Origin: a bacterium
Lineage (GTDB): Bacteria > ARS69
Length of the DNA stretch: 13,598 nt
Assembly (NCBI GenBank): GCA_025774805.1
Contig: JALGZR010000105.1
Coordinates: 1 to 13,598, forward strand
Direction: 5' to 3'
The position numbers were made by a program, and so were the translations under genes. The notes beneath the pieces are model-generated. The model worked only from the letters and a program-made list of their open reading frames with translations. It did not search any database and had not been told where the DNA came from. Shown one piece after another: positions 1 through 6,174 of the stretch; the first letter of the stretch is position 1; each line of letters begins with the position of its first letter.

Positions 1-773
1 CCCACCCGATGCCCGGAGGGATAGAGCGACGTGAGGAGGGACGCGACCGAGGGCTTCGTATAGGAGCTCTGGCTCGTGAACGACGAGAAGCGAACGCCCC
101 GCGAGGCGAGCTCGTCCAGGGCCGGGCTCGTCGGTCGCTCGTATCCCTCTCCGGAGAGATGATCGCGGCGGAGCGTGTCGATCAGGACGAGGACCACGTT
201 CGGGCCGTCGGACGGCGCGACGACCGTCGGAGGGGCTACGGCTCCCACGCCGCCGCGCCAGAGGAGCGTGGCCGCGAACCCGGCGAGAGCGGCGAGGGTC
301 ACGCCGCCCCGCCACGTCGCGAGGAGCCATCGGAGGGGACCGGTCGCGCCCGGTCGGAACGCCCCCTCGAGTGCCCAACCGAGAGCGACGACCGAGATCA
401 CCGATCCGAGAAGGACGGCTCCGTCGACGAGAAGAGCCCGGCGACCGGTATCGGTCGCGAGGAGAGAGACGTTCACCCAGACCAGAAAAAGAAAGGCCGC
501 CGAGAACACGACGCCCGCTCCGGTCCCGAGCGCGGCGAGGCGAGCCGCGGAGCGCCCGCCCCGCGGCCGATCCGGGTCGGCGAGCCCCGCGAGGACCGCC
601 CCGAGGACGGTCCCCGCGACGGACCAGCAGACGACCCAGGCCAGCACCGAGATCCAGAGGAAGGAGCGGTCGAGGAATCGATGGTCGGTGGTGAACGCGT
701 CGGCGATCCCGGAGCCGACGCCGGCGAGGAGCGCGGTCCGGAGGCCGTGCCCGAGGAGGCCGGCCCGGCTCAC
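1..773 (-). CDS. Membrane-anchored sulfatase-like / alkaline-phosphatase-superfamily protein (3' end missing)
   Basis: The first 257 residues are visible; the gene runs off the left edge. The GTG start at 773 overlaps the nfo stop as GTGA, with GGAGAAGG just upstream, so the two genes are translationally coupled. The N-terminal part has about four hydrophobic segments (residues about 38-64, 78-104, 113-135, 155-171). The start of a sulfatase-type catalytic domain follows: PNVVLVLIDTLRRDHL at 191-206 holds the first metal-binding Asp (D199), and YTKPSVASLLTSLYPS is at 238-253. In arylsulfatases the second block is C/S-x-P-x-R; here the nucleophile position is Thr239 and the Arg is Val243, so the formylglycine chemistry of true sulfatases is not expected. 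Thr nucleophiles occur in phosphatases, phosphodiesterases and the LtaS and EptA transferases of this superfamily, which also have membrane segments before the catalytic domain. The superfamily is well supported; the substrate is unknown. Confidence 0.8.
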   Translation of the reverse strand, partial: MSRAGLLGHGLRTALLAGVGSGIADAFTTDHRFLDRSFLWISVLAWVVCWSVAGTVLGAVLAGLADPDRPRGGRSAARLAALGTGAGVVFSAAFLFLVWVNVSLLATDTGRRALLVDGAVLLGSVISVVALGWALEGAFRPGATGPLRWLLATWRGGVTLAALAGFAATLLWRGGVGAVAPPTVVAPSDGPNVVLVLIDTLRRDHLSGEGYERPTSPALDELASRGVRFSSFTSQSSYTKPSVASLLTSLYPSGHRV

Positions 774-1801
774 GCCTTCTCCGGTCGGGAGGCGCGCCTC
801 CTCGGGGGTTTCGACGGAGCGCCGGACTTCGACCGGGTGCGGGATTTCGACTTCGCCCTCGTGCCGCGCTTCCCGGTTCCCCGGCCCCGGTCTCCGGCGA
901 GCGTTCCCTTCCGCCACTCGAGAGAGCGCAGTCCGGGGCGTCGCCGGGGATTCCGGCCCGACGCGAGCGCGCGAAGGAGATCGAGATTCTTCGCATCCTC
1001 CTTCAGGCCCTCCCCCTTCGGCGTCTCGAGAATCATGGGAACGTCGGCGACCCGGGGATCGCGCAGAAGGCCGGCGAATCCCTTCCGTCCGATCTCCCCC
1101 TCGCCGATGTGCGCGTGTCGGTCGCGGCGACTGGCGAACGGTCGAAGGGAGTCATTCAAGTGGATCGCTCCCAGGCGGTCCAACCCGCACACCGCGTGGA
1201 AACGATCCAACGTCTCCTTTACGGCCTCCGCGGTACGAAGATCGTACCCGGCGGCGAAGACGTGACACGTATCGAGGCAGAAGCCGATGCGGTCCGGGCT
1301 TCGGCTGCCGTCCCGTATGCGTGCGAGGTGCTCGAATCGGTTTCCGAGGTTCGATCCCTGCCCGGCGGTGGTTTCCAGCAGCACCCGGCACCGGAAACCC
1401 CGGCACCGATGGAGGACCTTCCGGAGGCCCTGCGCGATCCGCTTCAGTCCCGCCGCCTCTCCGGATCCCACGTGCGAGCCGGGATGGATCACGAGCCCTT
1501 CCAGACCGAGCGCCTCGCACCGCTCGAGCTCGTCGACGAGCGCATCGATCGATCGCTGCCAGAGCTCCGGATCGGGGGTCCCGAGGTTGATGAGGTACGA
1601 ATCGTGGGCGACGACCCGGTCGATCCCGGTGCGGGACCGCTCCTCGGCGAAGAGCCGGGCGTGCTCCTCCTCCAGCGGCTTCGCCCGCCACTGGCTCGCG
1701 TTCTTCACGAAGATCTGGAGCGCGGTGCACCCGACCGATTCGGCCCGGGCGAACGCGGTGTGAACGCCTCCCGCCACGGACATGTGCGCGCCGATGAGCA
1801 T
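770..1801 (-). CDS. nfo: Endonuclease IV (AP endonuclease) with basic C-terminal tail
   Basis: This base-excision-repair enzyme cuts DNA 5' of abasic sites using three metal ions in a TIM barrel. The 343-residue protein starts at ATG 1801, preceded by GAGGAGGGTCC. An in-frame start at 1849 would add 16 residues outside the family. The family's metal ligands are all recognisable: H66 (AHDSYLINL), H106 (IHPGSH), E143 (LLETTAGQGSNLG), D177 and H180 (CLDTCHVFAAGYD), H214 (IHLNDS), D227 and H229 (DRHAHIGEGEIG) and E259 (ILETPKGE). The catalytic domain ends near residue 283, matching the roughly 280-285 residue length of typical homologues. A further ~60 residues are dense in Arg, Lys and Ser. The gene is read divergently from the small peptide genes and is coupled to the downstream sulfatase-like gene by a four-base overlap; no functional link between those two is evident. 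Confidence 0.95.
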   Translation of the reverse strand: MLIGAHMSVAGGVHTAFARAESVGCTALQIFVKNASQWRAKPLEEEHARLFAEERSRTGIDRVVAHDSYLINLGTPDPELWQRSIDALVDELERCEALGLEGLVIHPGSHVGSGEAAGLKRIAQGLRKVLHRCRGFRCRVLLETTAGQGSNLGNRFEHLARIRDGSRSPDRIGFCLDTCHVFAAGYDLRTAEAVKETLDRFHAVCGLDRLGAIHLNDSLRPFASRRDRHAHIGEGEIGRKGFAGLLRDPRVADVPMILETPKGEGLKEDAKNLDLLRALASGRNPRRRPGLRSLEWRKGTLAGDRGRGTGKRGTRAKSKSRTRSKSGAPSKPPRRRASRPEKA

Positions 1802-1820
1802 GGACCCTCCTCGGTTCGGC

Positions 1821-1849
1821 AGTCTTCCCGACGCGCCCGGCAGCGTCAA
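1821..1849 (-). promoter_or_regulatory. Candidate promoter of nfo
   Basis: On the minus strand TTGACG (1849-1844) is followed by a 17-base spacer and AAGACT (1826-1821). The -35 is a 5/6 match to consensus but the -10 matches only 3/6. Transcription would begin about 13 bases before the nfo ATG. Proposed from spacing alone. Confidence 0.35.
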
Positions 1850-1870
1850 GCCGGGGGGAGCTTCAGGCCA

Positions 1871-1889
1871 GCCCCCCTCTCCGGGGGGC
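1871..1889. other. Perfect 7-bp GC hairpin
   Basis: GCCCCCC at 1871-1877 pairs with GGGGGGC at 1883-1889 around the loop TCTCC. There is no T-tract on either strand, so it is not a typical intrinsic terminator. The same C run could instead pair with the G run at 1853-1858, giving two mutually exclusive structures. Confidence 0.55.
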
Positions 1890-2151
1890 GACGATTTCGC
1901 GAACCCGGGGGGTCACCCCGCAATCGCTTCCCCGGTCGCGAGTTGCGGCGAAGAGCAGAGGTCGCCGTCCCCGGGCGGTGGCGGGAGGCGAAGCGCGGGC
2001 CGACTCGGCGGGCCGCCGGAGCCGTCTCGTTCGGCACGGCCCTTGCGGAACCCCTCCTCTCCGGGAAGAGACCGAGCGTCATCGTCCCCGCGGTTGTCCC
2101 ACCTCGCTTTCGGGACTCGCTCGCCTGGTTCGCGGAGACGATCGGCTCTCT

Positions 2152-2197
2152 CCGGATCCGGTCCGCGCCCACCGGGACGGATCCGGTCTTCCCGGTC
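2152..2197. promoter_or_regulatory. Direct repeats and palindrome upstream of the peptide operon
   Basis: GGATCCGGTC occurs at 2154-2163 and again at 2179-2188, 25 bases apart. The core CCGGTC recurs at 2192-2197. The first copy lies in the perfect palindrome CCGGATCCGG (2152-2161). The cluster ends about 30 bases before the first peptide ATG, a reasonable place for an operator, but short G/C-only repeats can arise by chance at this base composition. Confidence 0.3.
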
Positions 2198-2227
2198 CCG
2201 TCTCACGACTCCCCGGGAGACAACGTC

Positions 2228-2446
2228 ATGAAGACAACAATGGTGGTCCTCTGCGCCGCCACCCTCCTGTCGATTCCGGCCGGTCACGGGGTCGCCGAGC
2301 TGCCTCCCGTTCCGGAGGATGTCGTCGGCGGCGCCTGGTGGATCTGTCCCGCGCTCGGCATCGTCACGGGACTCCAGGTCGCGAGCGGTCAAATCCTGGG
2401 AGCGATCACGACGGTCGTCGCCGCCGCCACCCACGGCTGCATTTGA
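2228..2446 (+). CDS. Small exported two-cysteine peptide 1 (bacteriocin-like precursor)
   Basis: A 72-residue protein of no family I recognise. The start is ATG 2228, with GGGAGA about ten bases upstream. Residues 1-23 look like a Sec signal peptide ending near HGVA. A short Pro/Glu spacer (ELPPVPEDVV) then leads to Gly-Gly, and after it comes a core opening with AWWIC and closing with HGCI. The two core cysteines have 30 residues between them, all small or hydrophobic, including two GxxxG motifs (GIVTG, GQILG). A membrane-active or membrane-inserted peptide, possibly disulfide-closed, is the natural reading. The next gene encodes a protein of the same plan. Class IIb bacteriocins share paired peptides, GxxxG and Gly-Gly leaders, but lack a Sec signal and the leader residues here do not fit their consensus well. 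The gene is likely real; the function is unknown. Confidence 0.7.
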   Translation: MKTTMVVLCAATLLSIPAGHGVAELPPVPEDVVGGAWWICPALGIVTGLQVASGQILGAITTVVAAATHGCI

Positions 2447-2517
2447 CTCCCGGCTCTTCGCCCCGATCCCCTGATCCGCTCCCCGATTCTTCCGTCCCCT
2501 CCCTGAGGAGACCCAAG

Positions 2518-2781
2518 ATGAGATCCCACGTCGCCCTGGCCCTACTCTGTCTTCTCTGCATTCCGGTCGGCGTTTCGTCTTCCGCTGACGTCTCCGCTCC
2601 CGTGCCGCCGGACACGGCCCCGGCCGTCTCGCTCGCGCCCGCCGACGCGACGGGAGGTGGCAACTTCTACTTCTGCGCTGCCGCGCAGACATTCAAGATC
2701 ATCGGCCTGTTCACGGCGAATGCGGGAATGGTCCTGGCCGGAGCGGTTGCCGGCGGCGTCGCCTGCGGAATGGGGTGGTAA
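2518..2781 (+). CDS. Small exported two-cysteine peptide 2 (bacteriocin-like precursor)
   Basis: An 87-residue protein starting at ATG 2518, seven bases after a GAGGAG ribosome site. Residues 1-23 form a signal peptide with a long hydrophobic core, ending near SSSA. A Pro/Ala/Asp spacer of about 25 residues leads to Gly-Gly-Gly, followed by NFYFC and a hydrophobic stretch that ends ACGMGW. The two core cysteines have 29 residues between them, almost the same as in peptide 1. GxxxG motifs occur at GAVAG and GVACG, and one lysine sits in the core. The plan is the same as peptide 1: signal, spacer, Gly-Gly, aromatic residues, Cys, helix-like core, Cys. Residue identity between them is low, so they may be ancient paralogues or functional partners. 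The downstream Yip1 gene starts four bases after this stop, which suggests one operon. Function unknown. Confidence 0.7.
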   Translation: MRSHVALALLCLLCIPVGVSSSADVSAPVPPDTAPAVSLAPADATGGGNFYFCAAAQTFKIIGLFTANAGMVLAGAVAGGVACGMGW

Positions 2782-2785
2782 CGAG

Positions 2786-3553
2786 GTGACGCTGATCTCG
2801 GTGCCGCCCGTCCCCGCAGGCCGGTTCGGGGCCTTCGTTCGGGACATGCGCGCGACGGGTGAGGTACTGATCTCACCCGTCGCCACCTTTCGAAGATTCC
2901 GCGATCGCCGCCCGTTGCTCGGACCGTGGGTGTCGCTGTCGCTGGCCATGCTGATGGTGACGCTCGGCACGGTTTCGATCACACAGCGAGCCGCAACGCA
3001 CCTTCTGCAGGAGACGGCCACCCCGGAGATGGTCGACCGCGTCGAAGCCAGCCTCCATCAGATGAAGGTGTTCTCGGTCGCGATGGCTCCGTTGAGCCTG
3101 GCGGTGCGGTGGGCGGGAATCGCCCTCCTGATGTGGGCCCTCGGCGTCCTGGTCTCTCCGGGCACGTCCTTTCGCACCCTGCTCTCCGTCGTGGCGCTCT
3201 CGGCGGCCCCGGACGTGTTGGGGAGGACCACCGACCTCGCGGTCACGTGGCACCTCGGTCCCGAGTTCCGCCCCGACCTCACACCCTCCATCTCGCCGGC
3301 CACGAGCCTCGCGGCCCTGTTCCCCGCCTCCTTCGGCGGACCGTGGGTCACGGCCCTCCTCGACCAGCTCACGCCGTTCTCGATCTGGACGGGGGCTCTC
3401 TGGATACTGGGTTTGCGCGAGTGGGAGGACATGGGTGGGGTCCGGGCGGCACAGATCGTCCTCCCGCCCTGGATCGCCGTCCGACTGACCGGCGCCGCAC
3501 TCGAAGTCGTTCGCGGATCTCTCGCGTCTCTCGGCGGCTTCCCGCCGGGCTAG
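2786..3553 (+). CDS. Yip1-family integral membrane protein
   Basis: A 255-residue polytopic membrane protein starting at GTG 2786, four bases after the stop of peptide 2. ATG 2846 is a possible later start. The region around residues 26-47 (EVLISPVATFRRFRDRRP followed by LLGP) is the typical entry to a Yip1 domain: an amphipathic segment with a phenylalanine and basic residues, then the first membrane span. Hydrophobic segments lie at about 46-65, 98-124, 130-150, 183-210 and 219-240, matching the five-helix plan. Bacterial Yip1 proteins have no settled function. Its place directly behind two small exported hydrophobic peptides makes an immunity, insertion or export role a fair hypothesis, but nothing in the protein itself shows this. 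The family call rests on topology and the entry motif. Confidence 0.75.
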   Translation: MTLISVPPVPAGRFGAFVRDMRATGEVLISPVATFRRFRDRRPLLGPWVSLSLAMLMVTLGTVSITQRAATHLLQETATPEMVDRVEASLHQMKVFSVAMAPLSLAVRWAGIALLMWALGVLVSPGTSFRTLLSVVALSAAPDVLGRTTDLAVTWHLGPEFRPDLTPSISPATSLAALFPASFGGPWVTALLDQLTPFSIWTGALWILGLREWEDMGGVRAAQIVLPPWIAVRLTGAALEVVRGSLASLGGFPPG

Positions 3554-3699
3554 CCTGCATTTCTCACCCGGCCGGGCACGATCGGGCGGAAAGCGAACGG
3601 TCTGCCCGGAGCGCGGCTCGCACGTCCCGCCGTCGGCAGCGATTCGGAAGGCCGGATTCCCGGGTGCCCCCCGAGATCCCTCGGAGGGCCCGGGAGCCC
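3554..3699. other. Convergent intergenic gap
   Basis: 146 bases separate the ends of the Yip1 gene (plus) and the LysM gene (minus). A 6-bp hairpin (GAGGGC at 3684-3689 with GCCCTC at 3696-3701) sits at the end of the LysM reading frame, but no T-tract follows on either strand. A Rho-independent terminator is not convincing. Confidence 0.4.
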
Positions 3700-4350
3700 T
3701 CAGGGAGCGACCTGCGGGATGAGCAACTCCTGTCCGACCCGGATGAGGTTCGCGTCGGAGAGGTCGTTGGCCGCGACGATCTGCTCCGGAGTCACGTTGT
3801 ACTCCTGCGCGATCGAGGCGATGGTCTCGCCCGGCCGGACCGTGTGCATTCGGCCGAACGTGAACGCGCTCTCCTCGAGCCGCCGCAACCGCTCCGCCAG
3901 GCGGGAGTTCTCCTTCACGACTTCATCCAGAATGACGTTCATCCGGTCCATCAGCTCGCGCCGATCCTCGTCTCTCCGTTCCAGGAGCTCCTCGGAGCTC
4001 TCCGTGGCCTGGGCTGCCGCCCGGCGCAGCTCGTCCGCCGTGCGCTCGTCGCTCTCGGCGAGCTCGAGCAGACGAGCCGAGACCTCCGCCCCCAGGGTCG
4101 CGATCTGGTCGGACAGATCGTCGACCCGGATGCGAAGGGTCTCGTTCTCGGCGCGGACCGCCTCGAGATCCGATTGAAGGCTCTGGATCCGCTCGTCGTT
4201 CCAGGCACTGTTCCGGGTGACGTCGGCCTCGACCATCTCGACGTGCTTCGTGGTGGCGAGGCAACCTCCGAAGGTCACCAGCGCCGCGAGAGCGACCGTC
4301 CCCAACCGGCCCGCCCGAGTGAACCGTCGGTGAGTGAGACGAGCGATCAC
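3700..4350 (-). CDS. Tol-Pal-linked lipoprotein with coiled coil and LysM domain
   Basis: A 216-residue protein with a GTG start at 4350 that overlaps the pal stop as GTGA, so it is the last gene of the Tol-Pal operon. Residues 1-29 form a lipoprotein signal with lipobox-like FGGC and acylated Cys30. Residues about 36-160 are charged, with heptad-like Leu/Ile spacing, and should form a long coiled coil. Residues about 169-212 form one LysM domain (HTVRPGETIASIAQEY, then PEQIVAAND and LIRVGQELLIP), a peptidoglycan-binding fold. This position is normally taken by CpoB/YbgF, which has a coiled coil and TPR repeats; here the coil is kept and LysM replaces the TPR part. A role in coupling outer-membrane constriction to the cell wall is inferred from position and domains. 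Confidence 0.85.
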   Translation of the reverse strand: MIARLTHRRFTRAGRLGTVALAALVTFGGCLATTKHVEMVEADVTRNSAWNDERIQSLQSDLEAVRAENETLRIRVDDLSDQIATLGAEVSARLLELAESDERTADELRRAAAQATESSEELLERRDEDRRELMDRMNVILDEVVKENSRLAERLRRLEESAFTFGRMHTVRPGETIASIAQEYNVTPEQIVAANDLSDANLIRVGQELLIPQVAP

Positions 4351-4901
4351 GCTCCGGGGGCCTCCACGCGGAACTCCGCCCGGCGGTTCCTGGCCCAGGA
4401 CTCCTCGTCGTGCCCGAAGGCGACCGGACGCTCCTCACCGTACGACACGGTCTGGAACCGGCCCTCCGAGATGCCCAGGGAGACGAGGTAGCGCCTCGTG
4501 GAGAGAGCCCGGTTCTCTCCCAGAGCGAGGTTGTACTCGTTCGTCCCCCGCTCGTCGCAGTGTCCCTCGATGAGCACCTTCCATTTCGGATGATCGCCCA
4601 GGAGAGAGGCGATGCCCTCCAGAATCGGCTTCGCCTCATCCGTGATCCGATACTTGTTGAACTCGAAGTGGATCGGCCGGAACACGTCGGCATACTCCAC
4701 GTTCGGGTCGACGTAGACCGGCTGCTCGTCGCGCTCGGTCGGAACCTCTTCGACGACAGGAGGCTCTGCCGTCGTCTCGACCGGCGGCTCGGCGGCGGGT
4801 TCCGGATCGACGGCGGGCTTCGATCCCCCGCAGCCGGAGACGAGGAGCGCCGCGGCGACGATCGACAGGGCCCCAAGAGCCCTCAGGCGGAGAAATGTCA
4901 T
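4347..4901 (-). CDS. pal: Peptidoglycan-associated lipoprotein Pal
   Basis: A 184-residue outer-membrane lipoprotein that binds peptidoglycan and is recycled by TolB and the Tol motor. The ATG at 4901 follows GAGGAGGTAA. The signal peptide ends in the lipobox VSGC, giving acylated Cys24. A Pro/Glu-rich tether (about 28-66) leads to an OmpA-like domain at about 72-181. Recognisable motifs are IHFEFNKYRI (77-86), IEGHCDERGTNEYNLALGE (111-129), YGEERP (154-159) and NRRAEF (172-177), including the Asp and Arg residues that bind diaminopimelate in this family. It lies 25 bases downstream of tolB, the only real gap between tolR and the end of the operon, and has its own strong ribosome site, which suits the high amounts of Pal usually needed. 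Confidence 0.95.
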   Translation of the reverse strand: MTFLRLRALGALSIVAAALLVSGCGGSKPAVDPEPAAEPPVETTAEPPVVEEVPTERDEQPVYVDPNVEYADVFRPIHFEFNKYRITDEAKPILEGIASLLGDHPKWKVLIEGHCDERGTNEYNLALGENRALSTRRYLVSLGISEGRFQTVSYGEERPVAFGHDEESWARNRRAEFRVEAPGA

Positions 4902-4926
4902 GACTCGTTACCTCCTCGAGGATCGA

Positions 4927-6174
4927 TCAGGGAATGGGGGACCAGGCCGGGGCCGAGAAGCGTCCCGATCCCCGGGATACCCGGAGCGCCCGGCGTTCTC
5001 TCAGGTGGGTGATGTAGAGATCGTTCCTTCCTCCGGCCTTTCGGCTATAGAGGATGCTTCGACCGTCGGGTGACCAGCTCGGGGCTTCGCAACCCCCGCC
5101 CTCGGTCACGGTGACGACCCGGCGGGTCGCCAGATCGACGACCTGGATCTGATAGCCGTCGGGACGGAGGGCGCAGTACGCGATCCGCTCACCGTCCGGT
5201 GACCAGTCGGGAGCGGTATTGTAATTGCCGCGAACCGTGAGTCGCTCCAGAAGTGTTCCATCCTCCCGCATCCGGTAGACCTGGGGACTGCCCGTGCGAT
5301 CGGAGACGAAGGCGATCCACTCCCCGTTCGGGGACCAGACCGGCGAAGTGTCCGTGCCGGGGTGGGTCGTCAGCCGTCGGATCTTACCCGAGACAAGGTC
5401 CTTTGAGTAGATTTCCGGATTGCCCGAGTACGAGAGGGTGAGCGCGAGCCGCCTCCCGTCCCGGTGGAGATCACCGAGCGCGTTGAGCCCCTCGTAGTGG
5501 GCGACCCGTTCCCGAGTGCCGACCGCGAGATCGTGCAGGTACACGTCGGGGAATCCGCTGTCGTACGCCGTGTACAACACGCGTCGCCCTTCCGTCGTCC
5601 AGCGCGGGCTGAGCTCGAGCGCCTCCGAACCCGTGAGCGGACGCAAGCCGTGGCCGTCGACGTCCATGATCCCGATCCGCTTGCCGTCTCCCTCGTCCCA
5701 CTCGCAGAGAATCCGCGTCCGGGCGAGCCCCGGCTCGCCGGTCAGCGCGCGCACGACGTCGTCGGCGAACCGGTGGATCCGACCTCGGAGGCTCTCCTCT
5801 CCCTCGCGCGGGTAGGTCGCCTCGAAGAGGACCGTCCCCGTGCCGACGTCGCGGACGCGTCCGTCCAAGCCCCCCTCCCCGTCCTCCATCTCCACGACGA
5901 CCTCCGCGCCCCGGCGGGTCCAGTCGTCCAGGCTCCGGGGCGGTAACAGCCCGGCCGGCAACGGTTGGAACCAGCCGGAGAGCTCGAGGTCGTAAGCCAC
6001 CACGTGCTCCGGCGGCGAGCCGACCTCTCCCGCCGACAGAGTCGGGTACTTGCCGACGCCGACCGCGATGCGCCGATCCGCCTCCTTCTCGACATCGATG
6101 ACGGGACCCTGGGCGAGAGCCGATCCGGCGATCCCCACCGAGAGCCAGACCGGGAGCGGAGCGCGGAAAATCAC
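4927..6174 (-). CDS. tolB: Tol-Pal system periplasmic protein TolB
   Basis: A 415-residue periplasmic protein that binds Pal and receives the pull of TolA. The frame is open far upstream, but the start is GTG 6174: it overlaps the tolA stop as GTGA, has GGGGGAGAG before it, and begins a clean signal peptide (residues 1-22, ending SALAQ). Residues about 24-148 are the TolB N-terminal domain, with the typical VAYDLELSGWFQPLP at 59-73. Residues about 155-415 form the beta-propeller, with blade motifs VWSPNGEWIAFVSDRTG (279-295), DWSPDGERIAY (323-333) and SWSPDGRSILYS (366-377). The last blade ends at AWSPIP, right at the C-terminus. The length is close to the 430 residues of the E. coli protein. 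Confidence 0.93.
   Translation of the reverse strand: MIFRAPLPVWLSVGIAGSALAQGPVIDVEKEADRRIAVGVGKYPTLSAGEVGSPPEHVVAYDLELSGWFQPLPAGLLPPRSLDDWTRRGAEVVVEMEDGEGGLDGRVRDVGTGTVLFEATYPREGEESLRGRIHRFADDVVRALTGEPGLARTRILCEWDEGDGKRIGIMDVDGHGLRPLTGSEALELSPRWTTEGRRVLYTAYDSGFPDVYLHDLAVGTRERVAHYEGLNALGDLHRDGRRLALTLSYSGNPEIYSKDLVSGKIRRLTTHPGTDTSPVWSPNGEWIAFVSDRTGSPQVYRMREDGTLLERLTVRGNYNTAPDWSPDGERIAYCALRPDGYQIQVVDLATRRVVTVTEGGGCEAPSWSPDGRSILYSRKAGGRNDLYITHLRERRALRVSRGSGRFSAPAWSPIP

Larger units (their letters stand above)
1802..2227. other. Divergent non-coding region between nfo and the peptide operon
   Basis: I see no convincing gene in these 426 bases. Open frames here are Arg/Pro-rich and have no family features. 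The nfo-proximal part carries three G6 runs (1853-1858, 1883-1888, 1907-1912) and one C6 run (1872-1877). The part near the peptide genes has short direct repeats and a palindrome, described separately. No clear -35/-10 pair for the rightward operon could be picked out. Confidence 0.6.

Noticed and set aside
9-1590. Plus-strand frames of over 400 codons opposite nfo and the sulfatase-like gene
   Set aside because: Arg/Pro-rich translations without domains; the minus strand carries clear conserved motifs throughout.
1846-2172. 108-codon minus-strand frame in the nfo/peptide gap
   Set aside because: Arg/Pro/Gly-rich product, no ribosome site, no recognisable feature; it overlaps the hairpin region and the proposed nfo promoter.
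3684-3701. Hairpin as a bidirectional terminator between the Yip1 and LysM genes
   Set aside because: The stem is only 6 bp, overlaps the LysM stop codon and has no T-tract on either side.
2926-4491. 521-codon plus-strand frame across the Yip1, LysM and pal genes
   Set aside because: It runs out of frame through the Yip1 gene and antisense to two lipoproteins, and has a Arg/Pro/Gly-rich low-complexity product.
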